Part shown: positions 11,947 to 24,295 of the stretch, one piece after another
Numbering within the stretch: the first letter of the stretch is position 1
How the letters are laid out: the number at the start of each line of letters is the position of its first letter
Origin: Leptoclinus maculatus
Taxonomy: Eukaryota > Chordata > Actinopteri > Perciformes > Stichaeidae
Length of the DNA stretch: 64,000 nucleotides
Assembly (NCBI GenBank): GCA_032191485.1
Contig: JAVDOI010000004.1
Location: 18,650,943 to 18,714,942, forward strand
Direction of reading: 5' to 3'
The notes under the pieces: generated by a model
What the model was told of the DNA's origin: nothing
The model's input: only the letters and a program-made list of their open reading frames with translations
The model's database searches: none
Translations under genes and position numbers: made by a program

Positions 11947-14900
11947 ATTCAAAGAAAGAAAGAATGAGAAAACTGCCATGCCAGCCGTTCTCTTCTTGCC
12001 AGGACACTACCCTCCCTCCTTAATCATAGTTTTCATATCTTTACATAAAAAAAAATTGTTTCCCAATGACAATATAATAAACTTGCTGTTTTCGGAGATT
12101 TCAAATTGCCAGTGCTCCCTTACTTAACACAGTTGGGAGGTTTTTATATAGGAGTAAAGAGGGCTGCAGAAAGGTAAGAGAGGGGGCTAAATACAGACGC
12201 AATGTTTTTAGCCCTGGATTTATCAATGTCAACAGCCAAGCTTGTGGAGGTTTGTGTGACTGCTGGACATGTACAAGGATGAAGTCTATTAGCCCTGACT
12301 CTCTACGTCTGCCTGAGTATCAGAGGCAGTAAATAACCAGAAAATGGGGGAGATTTTCCCATCTGGTATTTTTGTTTTTTTCTCTTTAACTCTCTTAACA
12401 AGGGACTAGTTATATGTGGAGGTCTCGTGTAATTAATTACTTAAAGCAGAACAGCATTCACTAAATTGCTAAAATGATCAGTTCCAATTATACAGTTTTC
12501 CAGTACAGCAATACTTGGATGAGTGTCTTTCAAAATTATGCAAAAACCAATTAACAGCAGGGATATTGAAATAATGCTTGTAGAAATAGAAAGAGTAGAG
12601 GACATTGTGTATACACTTGCAAGTTATAGCAGAAATGATGGGTCAGTCAAAAAGTGAATAGGGCTTAAATCATTATCCATCAAATTGATATTGTTTTATT
12701 ATGTGTCTGCTTTTTAAAATAGAAAAGAAAAACATTACATTTCATTGTAACTGAAAGGGCTCAGGCTCGATCCTGGCAGCTACAAGTGCATCCATCCATC
12801 CACATCCTTGTATTCTGTGGAAGCGATCCCTGCGCTAAACACTGAAATCCTCATTCACATTGTCTCCTTATAACGTTACATGACTACATATGTGAAAGCT
12901 CTCCAATCAGTTCTGCTCTCTGGCAACTAATTCAGATAACTGAAAAACGGGAATTCAAACTGCATCTAACTTAATAATACCTGTAAATCTAAATAGGCAG
13001 GGAATAAGAACCTTGTTATTTGCCAAAAGCTCTCTAGCTTTTTGAGGAAAATATGCTTTTTAATTAAATTGACATTTCCACGTATGTTGAAGCTATTAAA
13101 TAGAAACATTTACACAAACACCGTAATACAACTTTTCTTATTAGTATTACCTGTGGTTGATGGATTGCATTTTATGCACTCAGTTGATGCTTTTAGGAAG
13201 AGTGAGTTACAAGGACAGAAGAGGTAGGATGTGGTGAACGTCCAAGAGGAGCTTGTCGACATTACAAACAGACAGTAGTACAAGGGTTAGCACCACATTA
13301 TCCTGTTTGAATTGAATTGACTTAGATCGTGTAAGTAAATCGATCGCTGACTTTGATTTGTTCTTTCTGCTTTCTCATTTAAAGAAATGCTATTTTCTGT
13401 CTTGTGTTGCAGCATAGTACATCTCTCTGGGGTAATAATGTTTTTGGTCAAACACAGTGTTTGTTGGCTTTAACTTTTTAAACATACAATTGTTCCCTAA
13501 TTAGCTGGATACTAATTAATTTATGCTCCCCTGTTTGATGTACAGTATAGCAATACTTTGAAAGCAACTGCATCCATTCTTTGCATAAATTTGTAGCATT
13601 TGCCGCTGAGTTCAAAAGAAACAGGACCGAGTTTAGAAAAGCACACATGCATTTAAATAATGCGGCCCATTTTTCGTCTGTTTGTTTTTAGCGGGAATAT
13701 TAATGAATTAACATTTTAAACAATCCATCCTTATTGTTGTGCTTGCCACTTATTTTTAACTCAATTATAATGTAATAGATCATTTTTCCTAATGTGCACA
13801 GTATGTTCTCCCCACTTTGTTCACTACACAACAAAAGATGATTTACAAATAAGAGGAATGATCAAAAACATGATAATCAAATTGTAACAATAAGTTGGAA
13901 ATTGCAATTCTAATGCCATACAATAGGGTCTCTGTGTTGCAAATTAACCACCCACTGTCTATTATTATGTGTGTGCGTGTGTGTATGTGTGTGGGTGAAA
14001 AGAGCATATTACGCAACAGTATGTTATGATAAACTATGTACAACACTTTGTTTCTGTTTAAAAAACTGCCAATGGAGATTATAGGTTGTGATTGTAAATG
14101 CAATGATTTAAAAGAAAAAAAAGTAAGTCATATTTTATCTTGCAGGGGTTTTATTCCATTGTTAAAACCTGTAAAAGTAAAAACATTCAAACTCTTAAAA
14201 TAATGGCGTTCTATTCGTAGCACTGCCTTTATCAGGAGGCCTTTGTGAGACCTTGTTGGTGATGAGTAGTTTTTTCTTCAATGGAGTACTTTAAATGTCA
14301 TTATTACAGTCAGCCTATATCACATACAAAAATGACAAAGGAGCCAACTTCCTTGTAGTTTATTTCAAAGACAAGGGGAGCAGTAGGCACTATTGTTTGT
14401 TTGATATCATGGAGACCTGCCTTCTGAAATAAAGTATATGTGGCGTTAAAAGGTCCATTATCTCTGGCAGAACAAAGCTGATTAGGGGAATGTAATAATA
14501 TTTTTCTTGTGTTGGTATTCAGGATTTGGTGAAAAAGGTCAGAACTCATCATGTTTTGAAAGTGTCTGGGACAGCTTCCCACTTTGCTGCCCTTTAGAGT
14601 CTTTGAGCTACATTGGCCTGTAAGCTGACCCAACAATAGCATTGTATTTTAACAGCAGATGACGAGGCTAATAACTGAATAATGGAAGACAGATGATACC
14701 CAGTAAAAAAAAGATACCATGTACCCTTATCCACACACTTGAAAAATACCAAAGCTGTAGCCAAAACATTTTGTATGGTGATTGTTTGTATACCACTGGA
14801 TTTTTTGGAAAAGTGAAATGTTTTGTTACTTGCTGAGTATGAATTAGAAGATGACTTTTTAAAGCCAGAGATCTCATATTTAGTATTACTTGTGCAATTT

Positions 14901-16471
14901 CTGATATTTTTTAACAACCTTGGCAATCCCCTCACGGTCATATTGTCGCTGTTGATCAGCCAGAATCCTTTTTTTTGTCTTACATTTATCACATTCCGCA
15001 CCACATTAGGTTGTAGCCAACATTACATGCAATTGAAAGTAAGAAGTGTAGAGATAAAATCGCAGGTCTGAGCTTGAGATCCCCTTGTTGTGCCTGTTGT
15101 CTTCAGCATGTCAGAGACCAGCGGAGTTGTCAGTTTAAAGAGGATGGATGTCCTAAGATGTCACCTGACAGCCCGACAGACAGGGCAATTCAGTCCCTGG
15201 AGGACAGGAGAGCAGCCAGTAGGAGGTGGATGGGCAGAGGCTTTGGGCTAGAGGTCGCCGCCGTCGCCGTCGTCGGCCTGTCACTCTGAATGGGCCCCCA
15301 AATCATGTTGTCAATGGTGATGCATCGAGATCTCCCTCTGGCAAAAATTGGATGCTCCAAACTCGACTTGATTGATGCATTGACCAGGTTGTGCCTGCCT
15401 GTCCTCAGGATGTGTCCTTACCTTCGTTTGAAGATGAAGCAACACAGACACATACCGAGCGGTGAAAAGGGGGAAAGAGATGTACTTTTTAAAGTTTTTT
15501 TTTTGTGATAGCTAGACCCACTGTGGACACACTGTTGCCTTGTCAAAGAATCTACTGTATCTATCAGCCTTGAAATTTATAGGATTTTTACCTGCCTTTT
15601 CAGTTTTCTCAGTACATCCTTTGTGGCACCATTCAATTGGTGCTCTGTGAATGTTGTTCTTACTGTTTCCATTGAGGCAACGGTATTACATCGAAGGCTC
15701 GAAGGCGAATGCACAGCTTGTACATTCAATGGATGCCACAATGGATTGGAATGAAAAATAGATGTTTTTCTGTGACCAAAAGTGCAGCCTTTATGCATCC
15801 AAGGGCACGGCATTCTTGGGCCATGGGTACTAGCCGTGGAGTTTTGTGAACATGAAATATCTTCTTTTATGTGGCATTTTTTTCATTATGCTCCCTCTGT
15901 CTCTCTCTTTCTACGCTTTCCTCCAATGGGTTTCCTTGATAGTCTCGTCTGGCCTCAGTTGCTCTCTTTATGTGCCTGTGTGTGTGTGTGTGTGCCTTTA
16001 ACATGTGTTTTGTGTTCATACTCTCTTTGTTTCCTCCTCATTTATTTGTGTCTGTTGCGTTTGCTTGTGAATACATGGACTTTGTGTGGTTATGTATACA
16101 TGTCTGAGCCTGAACTCTGTGTCATTTGTATGTTTTTTTTTTTGCTTCTGTATAGATATTTATGTGTGTGTTTCTGTGCAGAAGAACACAAGCTGAACAG
16201 ATTTTTTATTTTGATAAAGCTAAATGGAACCTTGGGTTTGAGCCTTTGATGGCTGAAATGAGGAGCGTGAATATAGTAGACGAAGCAAACGCTCATTGGA
16301 CTCTTTCAAGTCCTACTTCTTCCCTCGTTACTTTTCACCAAAGTCTGCTTCAGCTCTGTGTAGCCACGAAAGAGAAAAAAATCAACCTAACTCGTACATG
16401 TCGCTTCACTCTTTACCTTTTGTCTTTTACTAGGATAAGAGAGAAAACAACTGTAACAACTTTGTCTTCCT

Positions 16472-16476
<5 letters not shown>
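11947..16476. other. Noncoding, presumed receptor intron
   Basis: No gene supported. Open frames on the minus strand at 14310-14642 and 14594-15004 have no recognisable motif. A trinucleotide-like GTC/GCC patch at 15254-15279 lies in a GC-richer block (15070-15300). The last TM6-TM7 exon expected before 16568 (ending near a Leu-Gln codon pair with a donor) was searched for by eye and not found. Confidence 0.45.
13165..13213 (+). mobile_element. Diverged remnant of a common fish interspersed-repeat motif
   Basis: The stretch from gcattttatgcactcag through gatgcttttaggaag to gagttacaagg is a degraded version of the widespread teleost motif (roughly TGCATTTAGCTGATGCTTTT, then ATCC, then AGCGACTTACAA) found in fish SINE-like and DNA elements. 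The family name is not assigned. Confidence 0.4.

Positions 16477-16537
<61 letters not shown>
16477..16537 (+). repeat. (CT)26 microsatellite in the TM7-exon polypyrimidine tract
   Basis: A CT tract at 16477-16528 followed by ctttctttctttctc. It lies 30-90 bp before the acceptor of the TM7 exon, so length variation could affect splicing of that exon. Confidence 0.95.
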
Positions 16538-16539
<2 letters not shown>

Positions 16540-16567
16540 CTCACTCTTTCTTTGTCTGTGTTTGCAG

Positions 16568-16609
16568 GGCCTGTTCATCTTCCTGATATATGGGGTGTAC
16601 AACACAGAG
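16568..16609 (+). CDS. adgrd2: Adhesion GPCR exon, second half of TM7 (internal exon)
   Basis: A 42-bp exon sits between a strong acceptor (long CT-rich tract, then tttgcag) and a consensus donor (gag|gtaagt). It reads GLFIFLIYGVYNTE in phase 0 on both sides. Adhesion GPCRs have a matching small exon that begins after the Leu-Gln of TM7 and ends before Val-Arg; ADGRD1, as I recall it, has GLFIFLFHCLLNSE there. The exon encodes the cytoplasmic half of TM7 in the plasma membrane. The polypyrimidine tract is itself an expanded (CT)n repeat. The ADGRD2 assignment is inferred from the convergent NR5A neighbour, as for human ADGRD2/NR5A1. Membership of the adhesion class is much surer than the paralogue name. 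Upstream exons were not found in the window. Confidence 0.83.
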
Positions 16610-16700
16610 GTAAGTCTGCATTGTGTCTCAAGGCTGTCGGAGTGAATGAGAGAAATGACAAGTTTCTGATGGGCTCCTTGCTTAAAAGCTGTGGGTGGGT

Positions 16701-16715
16701 GGGGGGGGGGGGGGG
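16701..16715 (+). repeat. Poly(G) run
   Basis: 15 G residues after gtgggtgggt, about 90 bp into the intron after the TM7 exon. Confidence 0.93.
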
Positions 16716-18599
16716 TGACAGTACGAGTGTGTATGTGTGTGTGAGCGTGTGTCTGTGGATGGGGAGGAGGGATGGGAAGGAGGGGAGGCGACATCGTTTT
16801 CCACGCGAGCATCCCACTGCCCTTCATGCTTGGACTAACTTATATGCATCCGAGTCCGACCATTAAACACTGACACGCCGCGGTTCTCAGCCACTCATTC
16901 CTCACCCACATTGGCTAATATTTCACTGCCTCTTTAAGTTTTTAAACTCACGGCCCTCCATTTAGCATCCTGACAAAAGCCGCTGGCCAGGGCTTCGCGG
17001 GGGCCCCAAGCAGTAACCATAGTAGGACAAAAAAAAATAAAAGCAATATGCAACCAACAATATGCAACGAAGGAGGACATATTGTATAGAGATGCTGCTT
17101 TATTACCATTTAGATACGCCGCAGCTGTGTAGGGGTGGAGGGTTTGGTTGAGTGGCGAGACACAGAGAGATATGATTTAATGGATGAGACTCAAGTGATG
17201 AAAATCACTCTTGGTCAAATGTGGCTCTTAGTCAATGTAAATAGGGTTAACTTTAGATGTGCATAAGTGATATTGCATCTGAGCCTTCTTAAAATACAGC
17301 ACTATTTTTCTAAACTTTGTGGTCTATCTTTCATGTTTAGACACTTCCCATTGCAAACTTTGAGGAGAAAGGGGGAAATCTGCCCCCGTAGCACAGTTAA
17401 CAATTCAAATAAACAGATTAAACAAAAAATCTCTGAAATGCAGAAAGTCTATTTTCAAAATAGTATTTGAGCCACGCACACATGTTTCGTTTTCTGGATA
17501 AACATGCAAGATATAAAAATATAGTTGATATCACAGCTATAAATACAGTATGTTAAATTAATTCAACAAACGGTCTCCTCTGTGGGTGGAATGAACCTTG
17601 CTTGACGAGTCTTCAGTAGCGATGAATACAAACATATTTCATCTTTTCATTTGCCTCTTGTTGCTTTGAGTTAATGCACAAGGTCATTGTCACTGTATAC
17701 TGTACGAGCAGCTTTGAAGAGCTGAGTAATATAGCTATGTTATTCCCAGATCTTTACAATTATTATTATTTATATAAGTATTACATTCGCTGACCCCCCC
17801 TTCCCCCTGTCAATTTCTTATCTTTCTTTTGTCTCACTATCAAAGAGGACATCTCACATGTAACATTTGCATTCCCTGTCTTTTGTTATTTCCCAATTTG
17901 TCTTTCTTTTCATCATCCCATGTCTTCTCCAGAGCGTGAAGAGCTGTCCCTGAGTCATAGGCAATGCACCGACAATGCAGAGCCATGGAGGGTTGACCTT
18001 TTGCACTGTAAAATAAATCCACACAGCATTCTTGCTTAAGTGGCTTTTTTAGTGCCTGGGATTTCATTTTCATTGCCCTTGACCATGGGAGCAGCTCATG
18101 TACATGTTTCGTTTTTCAAAAGGAGCACACTTCTCTGTTAACATTTGCAGAAAAAAAAAAAATCTATAATTTTGCCGTTATTCAGATCTACACATTTCTC
18201 ATTTTTTTCTTCCTCTGAACCCTCAGCACCTTTCCGGGGGCGCTACTTTGGTTCTCCCCAACCTGCTCAACCTTTTGGTTCGTGTCTTTAACTGGTCTAA
18301 GCGTGTGGCACAACACTGGCTTCAGGTTTCACACTCGCTGATACCTGAAAGGAAATATTTGCTTAATTGAAAAGAAACACTGATTTGGGAATGATGAGGG
18401 AAAAGGCCGATGTGAGACAGGAAGGTTCCTGCTCTGTCTGGATTTTATTGAGGCGAACCTGCTTTGATGGCTGGGGCCGTATCACACACGTGATTCTAAA
18501 GAGTGAGGAAAAAACTTTGCAAAGTTGCTGTTAGTTGTTAACTTGGTACAAAATCAGTCTTTAACCATCGTATGGTGAAGAAATTTTACTTTGATATGC

Positions 18600-18960
18600 T
18601 AAAGAAAGGCGTGGAAAAATGCTCCATTCATGAGGCTGGTTTCCAGACTCAATAATTACCAATACGGCATGGAAGACAGACTGCGTCTGCTGCTGTTGCA
18701 CTCAAAATGCAGCATTTTAATTGCTAATTACCTGACAATAGCTTTCCATTATTCATTGCAATTAGCTTTTCCTTGGTGGTCACCTTGTAATCCCGTGCTT
18801 TGATGACCTTTTATTTCCATCAGCTCCAAGGATGTCGGCAGGTGTTGTCGGGCCCCGCTGCTTTCATATGATAATCGCTTAGCGCCCATTTACATGGAAA
18901 CCACGCTTTGCATCATTCGAAAACCTTGAGTGTGCGCAAAACCCCCTTAAACACATAACG
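18600..18960. promoter_or_regulatory. Candidate conserved noncoding element in receptor intron
   Basis: Non-repetitive, moderately AT-rich sequence with TAATTGCTAATTA (18718-18730), GCAATTAGC near 18758, and GATGACC and ATAATCGC motifs. Dense TAATTA-type cores in an otherwise complex sequence with no frame suggest a homeodomain-responsive enhancer. The neighbouring developmental gene is NR5A, about 40 kb away. Confidence 0.35.
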
Positions 18961-19470
18961 ATCATCTAAAACAATGCCCTTCCCCTCATTGTCAAATGAT
19001 TAATTAAGTTGTGTCATGTAATTGCCTCAGCACGCCGGCTGCTTTTGATATCAATGAAATCCCCAGGACTTACTTTCCCCATTAGATTGTGTTTAGACGT
19101 TGTCTCTTCAACATCTGCATCGCGCTGAAGGCCTTCTGCGGATCTTGTCAGAAATAATAGGAGGATTTTGGAAACATGATGCAGGTGCTGTTGATTTTGC
19201 CCTGTCACAATGCTCGGGCTCTCTTCATTATGTGGCCCTTCAACGTTGGTATGTATGCAAAACATCCTCTGTATACACATGCCGTCTTCGAGACTGTGTG
19301 TGTGTGTGTTCAGTGTGGTGTCATAATTTATAACACGCTGCGACTTAATGAAGCCATAAGCCATAATGCATATTCACTAACGTGGTGGGCTGGGCTGGGA
19401 CGGGCTGTAGTGATGAGTGCCCATCCGCTACAAATTTACAGTGAGCGCTGACAACGTGCACAGACATATG

Positions 19471-19478
<8 letters not shown>

Positions 19479-19502
<24 letters not shown>

Positions 19503-19514
19503 GAGACACAGACA

Positions 19515-19551
<37 letters not shown>

Positions 19552-19560
19552 ACACAGACA

Positions 19561-19602
<42 letters not shown>
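19479..19602 (+). repeat. Compound (CA)n with a tandem 46-bp higher-order unit
   Basis: A 124-bp CA array interrupted twice by the same cagagacacagacacaaaca block, at 19501 and 19547. The exact 46-bp spacing shows that a whole compound unit was duplicated. Confidence 0.95.
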
Positions 19603-19605
<3 letters not shown>

Positions 19606-20337
19606 CTCTTAAGTGCCAGAGGCTGTTCATAGAAGACTTCATCCTACTTGACTGAAAACAAGTAATTCCTGCTGTTCTGTATGTTTTTTTTTTTTTTTTT
19701 TCTTTCTGATATATTGTTCTTGTGCAAATTGATCATAGAAAAAAATAATATGAAAGATGATCCAATATTCAATTAATGATAACGTATTTTTTCTGAATTT
19801 CTTAATAAAAAAAAAATAATCTGCAGACCTATGATATTGTATTAGTAATTAAAAGCATCAAAACTTTTTAGCAGGGAAATACATTAATTCATAGCTGCTA
19901 CTGTGTGACAAAGTAATCAGTTTTGTTTCCTCTCATATATTCATTCTTCCACCGGCCTTCCTTAAAAAAAATGCCGGAGCTATTTTAGATTGAATCCTAA
20001 GTTTTGAATTTTGTTTTCTACCAAAGGTATTTCTAGTAACACTTATTTAATTGACCATCACATTATTTTTTAAATGAAATATGATTTTGTTTTTTGGACA
20101 TTTTTTTTTCATAGGTTAATTAATGCAGAATTGTATTCAAGCGACAGAGTAAATTGCTAGATTACTGTCTTTCATCCCGTTATATTATTTACACAATATT
20201 TACATAGAAATGTTTGTTGATACTATTAATCATTAGTCATAACTACTTGGATCGGTTTAACTACAAATTGTTATTTATCAATTTAAAAGAAAGATTGATA
20301 CATAACATTCATCAGTATAATACAATAAATATAATAT

Positions 20338-20365
20338 ATTTATATATATATATATATGTATATAT
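20338..20365 (+). repeat. (TA)n microsatellite
   Basis: A TA tract with one G interruption in a strongly AT-rich region (20160-20400). Confidence 0.9.
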
Positions 20366-20741
20366 ATTCATTGTTTATCTCATTTTAAAAGGAGTTTAGT
20401 AGGTAAATTACAAATTAAGTTTGGGGGTTACTTTAGTTACACGTCTATACTGAAACTGTATGCTGTATATCTCTAATATCTATGAAATCCGTGTCTGGTC
20501 TTGTATGTGTTAAATGAAGGCGTCCAGTACACTGTTTCATCCGGAGTGTAAAAATGTAATCTGTTCTGCTAGGGCGGTCCCTTCTCCTCCAATAGCTCCA
20601 TTTGTTGGTCCCGGCGCTCTATGCTGACAGATGATAGCTTGAAGTCGTCTCCTTAGTTTGCTAGCTCTATGTGTCACTTTCAAGTCCCATTAGCCACTGG
20701 GACATACTGGAACACGCGTACATGCGCACATACTCACACGT

Positions 20742-20785
20742 ACACACACACACACACGCGCACACACACGCACACACACACACAC
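20742..20785 (+). repeat. Imperfect (CA)n microsatellite
   Basis: A CA tract with CG interruptions (cacgcgcaca), about 200 bp upstream of the helix-8 exon. Confidence 0.93.
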
Positions 20786-20982
20786 CTCCCCATCTGCACC
20801 TGCAAACCAATGTTCAAAATGTGTTGTTTCCCTTCCACTCCCCTTCTCCTTTCTCCATTTTACACTTCATGTGCTTGCAGTTGTTTGCTGTGAAAGATTT
20901 TTTTTTGTTTTAATCCATTGCAAGTGTGTTTCATTGAGCGTTGTGTCAGATACACTTATCTCATTCTCTTCTTTTCTTTCAG

Positions 20983-21036
20983 GTTCGGAGCACGGTCAAC
21001 AGGATCAAGGAGAGAAGAAAAGCGCTCAATTTTTCA
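20983..21036 (+). CDS. adgrd2: Adhesion GPCR exon, helix 8 and proximal cytoplasmic tail
   Basis: This 54-bp phase-0 exon lies between a pyrimidine-rich acceptor (ctcttcttttctttcag) and a good donor (tca|gtatgt). It reads VRSTVNRIKERRKALNFS and continues the TM7 exon exactly, giving NTE-VRSTVNRI at the junction, the standard Glu-Val-Arg start of helix 8 in adhesion GPCRs. The segment is strongly basic (RIKERRK), as expected just inside the membrane, where it would contact lipid head groups and G protein. It is separated from its neighbours by introns of about 4.4 kb and 3.3 kb. Reading through the donor meets a stop after about nine codons. Confidence 0.83.
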
Positions 21037-21397
21037 GTATGTTATCCTCTATATTTAGTTTTTAAGTGTGTGAGTGTTCATATGTCTTTGTGTCTCTGAT
21101 ACACACTGGTGCGACAGACCACATTTTCCTTGCCGATGAAATCTGGCCACTAGGCAACATTGTGCATCCGCATGTCGACAGTTCATGTTAGATGTCCTTA
21201 TACATCAAACATAGACCCACCGTAATAGCTCTCCCCCTTCCTCACTCTGCCTATTGCAGCACCTTCATCCCAGCAATGTCAAGCTCCGTGGTGGGTTACA
21301 AGTTTCTAATCCAGGACAAGCCGTCCCCTGACATTAAAGTGTCAAGCCAGTATTTATACCTTGTTGGACGCTGCTGTTTGGCTGAGGTGGTGGGATG

Positions 21398-21398
<1 letters not shown>

Positions 21399-21432
<34 letters not shown>
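21399..21432 (+). repeat. (TG)17 microsatellite
   Basis: Perfect TG tract between gatgc and cctagg. Confidence 0.95.
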
Positions 21433-21433
<1 letters not shown>

Positions 21434-21600
21434 CTAGGAAGCTTATACTGTAGCCTACACAAAGCACTTTAAAAGTACTTAATAGTCTCGGCCACACAAA
21501 CACATACGCACATAACACACACACACACGGACAATTATAGACCCTAGCACCTTGACAAACCCAGACTCTCATCATTCCACTCTCCTTTGCCCCGTCTCAC

Positions 21601-21631
21601 ACACAAACACACACACACACACACACACACA
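21601..21631 (+). repeat. (CA)n microsatellite
   Basis: acacaaacac followed by a pure CA tract. Confidence 0.93.
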
Positions 21632-22822
21632 AAATGCATCTTGTCCCTTATGAGTGATCCCATTAACTCCACTCCTCTTTGGCCGGCAACACTTTGTCCT
21701 GCCCCTCCCTCTGCACCCTGACCCACACATATGCGCCCCCCAATATTCCCCAACCTCACGCTTCAGGTCATTGAAGAAGGAATGAAATCATTTTTGACGG
21801 CAGATTGATTTTTAAAATATCAGGGTGCCCCTACTTCCTCTTGACCCCCCCACCTCAGAGATGGACACTGTAAGGATGGGAAGAAATGAAATAAATAAAT
21901 AGATAAATTAGAGCGTTGAGTGTGTCTCGGTGTTGGGCGCTTCGGCTGGGGGGGCCCCCTTGGGGCCCCTTGTTGCCAGGTGCAGTCTGATATATTGGCT
22001 GCTCATGTTATCAGTGAGGCCCCCCCCCATCTACCGTCATTTTTACTGCTTCCTCTCCCCTCTGGTGGTGGCAATTTTCCAATCTTGTTGGGTTCCGCTA
22101 CCAGAATGCGTTTTTTAGCCATCACTGCCGCCTGACGGTTTTTAGCTAATGCTATTTTGTGCCATAAATCCTGCTTGAAATACTGTATCTACCTGTCCTT
22201 TGGTTAGATAGGAGACATTTGGCTCTAGATGACCGCACATGCCCCTATATATCCCCTTGTTGTAAAACATAGGATTGGGTATCGTGCCTTGCCGGCTGAG
22301 GGATAAAGAGGCTTTGGCGGTGTTACTGCATATGGGGTCATTTGAAGACGAATGGCACTTGTCGGATATAGAGGGGTTTATATGTTGTATTATTTGCAAC
22401 GACCGAAGGGTTAAACCCAAAGGGATATTTCACTGCAACTGCAATTTAAGGATTTATATTGAATTAAATTAAATTATAACAAATCATTTGAAACTTTCCT
22501 CTACTGTTTTTTTTTTCGATCACCGACATTGCAAGCAGCCAATACTAAGCCTTGCTAAGGTCATCTGATCGGTCGGATCCGATCGGATGATCACATGTGA
22601 TTCAAACAGATTTTTTTTAAGAAGGTCAAGCACCAGACTGATATAGTATATATATACTGTGTATATATATATATAGTGTCATTTACTGCATATCTAATCA
22701 GTGCACATGGCATCATACTAAATGTGTTTCATATAACTTAGCCCACAACATGAAAATCTTTTGAAATTTGAGGGAACAATTTAAGTACATATTGCTCTTG
22801 GCACAGTGACTTGACACACCTC

Positions 22823-22831
22823 TGACCTTGA
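22823..22831 (-). promoter_or_regulatory. Perfect NR5A-type extended half-site (TCAAGGTCA)
   Basis: tgaccttga on the plus strand is TCAAGGTCA on the minus strand, the consensus monomer site of NR5A receptors. A 9-mer like this is expected about once per two such windows by chance, so it is suggestive only. Confidence 0.25.
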
Positions 22832-23073
22832 CGACCTCACATATAAATTCCACCAAACCTAATCACACACTCTTCCCTCTTAAATTCCACACTTCTGTCT
22901 ACCTCTGTAGCCCTCTTCCTTGTGGTAGCCCTCTACATGGGCGTGGGTCGCGCACACACAGCTTTTTTAGCCTCAGGGGGGGTGGAGCTTTATACACACA
23001 TACACACACTATGACCATTGTAGACTGCCTGTTTGATACCAAGTATCTCTTGACACACCCTGACCTCCCTCAG

Positions 23074-23122
23074 ACACACACACACACACACACACACCTA
23101 ACACACACACATACACACACAG
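23074..23122 (+). repeat. (CA)n microsatellite, interrupted
   Basis: A CA tract at 23074-23097, the spacer ctaa, then a second shorter CA tract with a TA interruption to about 23122. Confidence 0.93.
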
Positions 23123-24295
23123 CCAGATTGCTTTGTGAAATAAAGCTGTCAGTTGCAAGACCTGTATAAAAAACACCCCTCCCCAATACTCCATGCCCCT
23201 GACACCACTGAAATATAGAAATAAATTGGAAGCGGATTAGTTGTTTTGATCTTAATTCAAGTCTTGACAACATAGGAAGCAAGGAGTTGGTTGGAATCAG
23301 TCTCGGCGTAGGAAAACATTTATTGAACAAGAATTTGATTTTCACAAGTGGACAGTAGAGAGTGGATGTTTCTGTCTGTTAACTGTGGAATAGCTGCACT
23401 TTGTTAAATAAAATACTTTATATTCATTTCTGTTGCTAAGACCCCTGGTTGGAGTGACTTACAATGGTGTTTAGCAGTGCATGTATTTTGTCTCTTTCCA
23501 CTCTGTGTGTGTATGTGTCATGTTCACTGAAGCTAGACATCAACGACACACAAAAAGCAGCCAGAATGGCAGGCCCCAAGTGTTGAGGCATTCCTGCCTG
23601 ATGGAAGTACAGTATGAAATATAAGATGCCTTGGAGCCTGTTGAAGCCCCCCAGTCTGTTTGAGAGCTGTGCAAACAAATGGGTTTTTCTGTGATTGCCG
23701 TTTATTTTGGTCTGGCTGGAAGATGCGTGTGTGAAACAAGGAGCTCTCTGAGTTTAATTCAAAGAGCAGCTGCTCAGGTTTGAGTCCTGGTCTTGTTGGA
23801 TCGACAATACGGTAGTCTGCAATAGCCCATGACATCTATTCACGTTTGTTACTGATTGTGACTGCTTAAGAAGACGTTCCTTATTGCTGATCAGAGAAAA
23901 ACTTTTATCAACAAAATGAAAATGTAAAAAGCCAGTAGTCATTATTACTGATGAGTTCTTCAGTGCCTGAATGAGTCCTGAAACCAGGAAATGAGTTAGC
24001 ATTTTGCACAGACCAAACGTTACAGTGACTCACTATCGCCTCTTGGGGTACAAGCGGTACAACAAGAGTGGAGAGCCCGGCGTTAGCTGTTTAGCATGCT
24101 CATTTTAGTAGATATCTCTGCAACAAAAAACACATAGACGTCAATATCGTAACCTCTTCACATTCTGTTGATAATGTTTGAAAACGTTTTTTAAGTAAAA
24201 TTCCGGCTAGATCTTACACATTGTACCTTAAAAGCAGTAAAATAAAACCCGTCAGTGATCTACTGCAGCTTACAAACCCTTCTCATTTCTTACAG

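Larger units (their letters stand above)
16610..20982 (+). other. adgrd2: Adhesion GPCR intron, 4.4 kb
   Basis: Between donor gtaagt and acceptor ctttcag. It contains a poly(G) run (16701-16715), an enhancer-like block around 18600-19000, the large (CA)n array at 19479, T-runs (19686-19701), a (TA)n tract at 20338-20365 and a (CA)n tract at 20742. No other exon was recognised. Confidence 0.7.
21037..24295 (+). other. adgrd2: Adhesion GPCR intron, 3.3 kb
   Basis: Between donor gtatgt and acceptor ttacag. It holds three CA/TG microsatellites, a (TA)n patch at 22645-22676, a possible enhancer-like block (21770-22140), an NR5A-type half-site at 22823 and a fish-repeat-like stretch near 24005-24240. 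No additional exon was recognised. Confidence 0.7.

Noticed and set aside
14594..15004. 136-codon minus-strand open frame
   Set aside because: AT-rich, no domain or splice evidence; compatible with chance in low-GC DNA.
16162..16866. 234-codon plus-strand open frame overlapping the TM7 exon
   Set aside because: It reads the (CT)n and poly(G) tracts as Ser-Leu and Gly runs and covers the true exon in the wrong frame.
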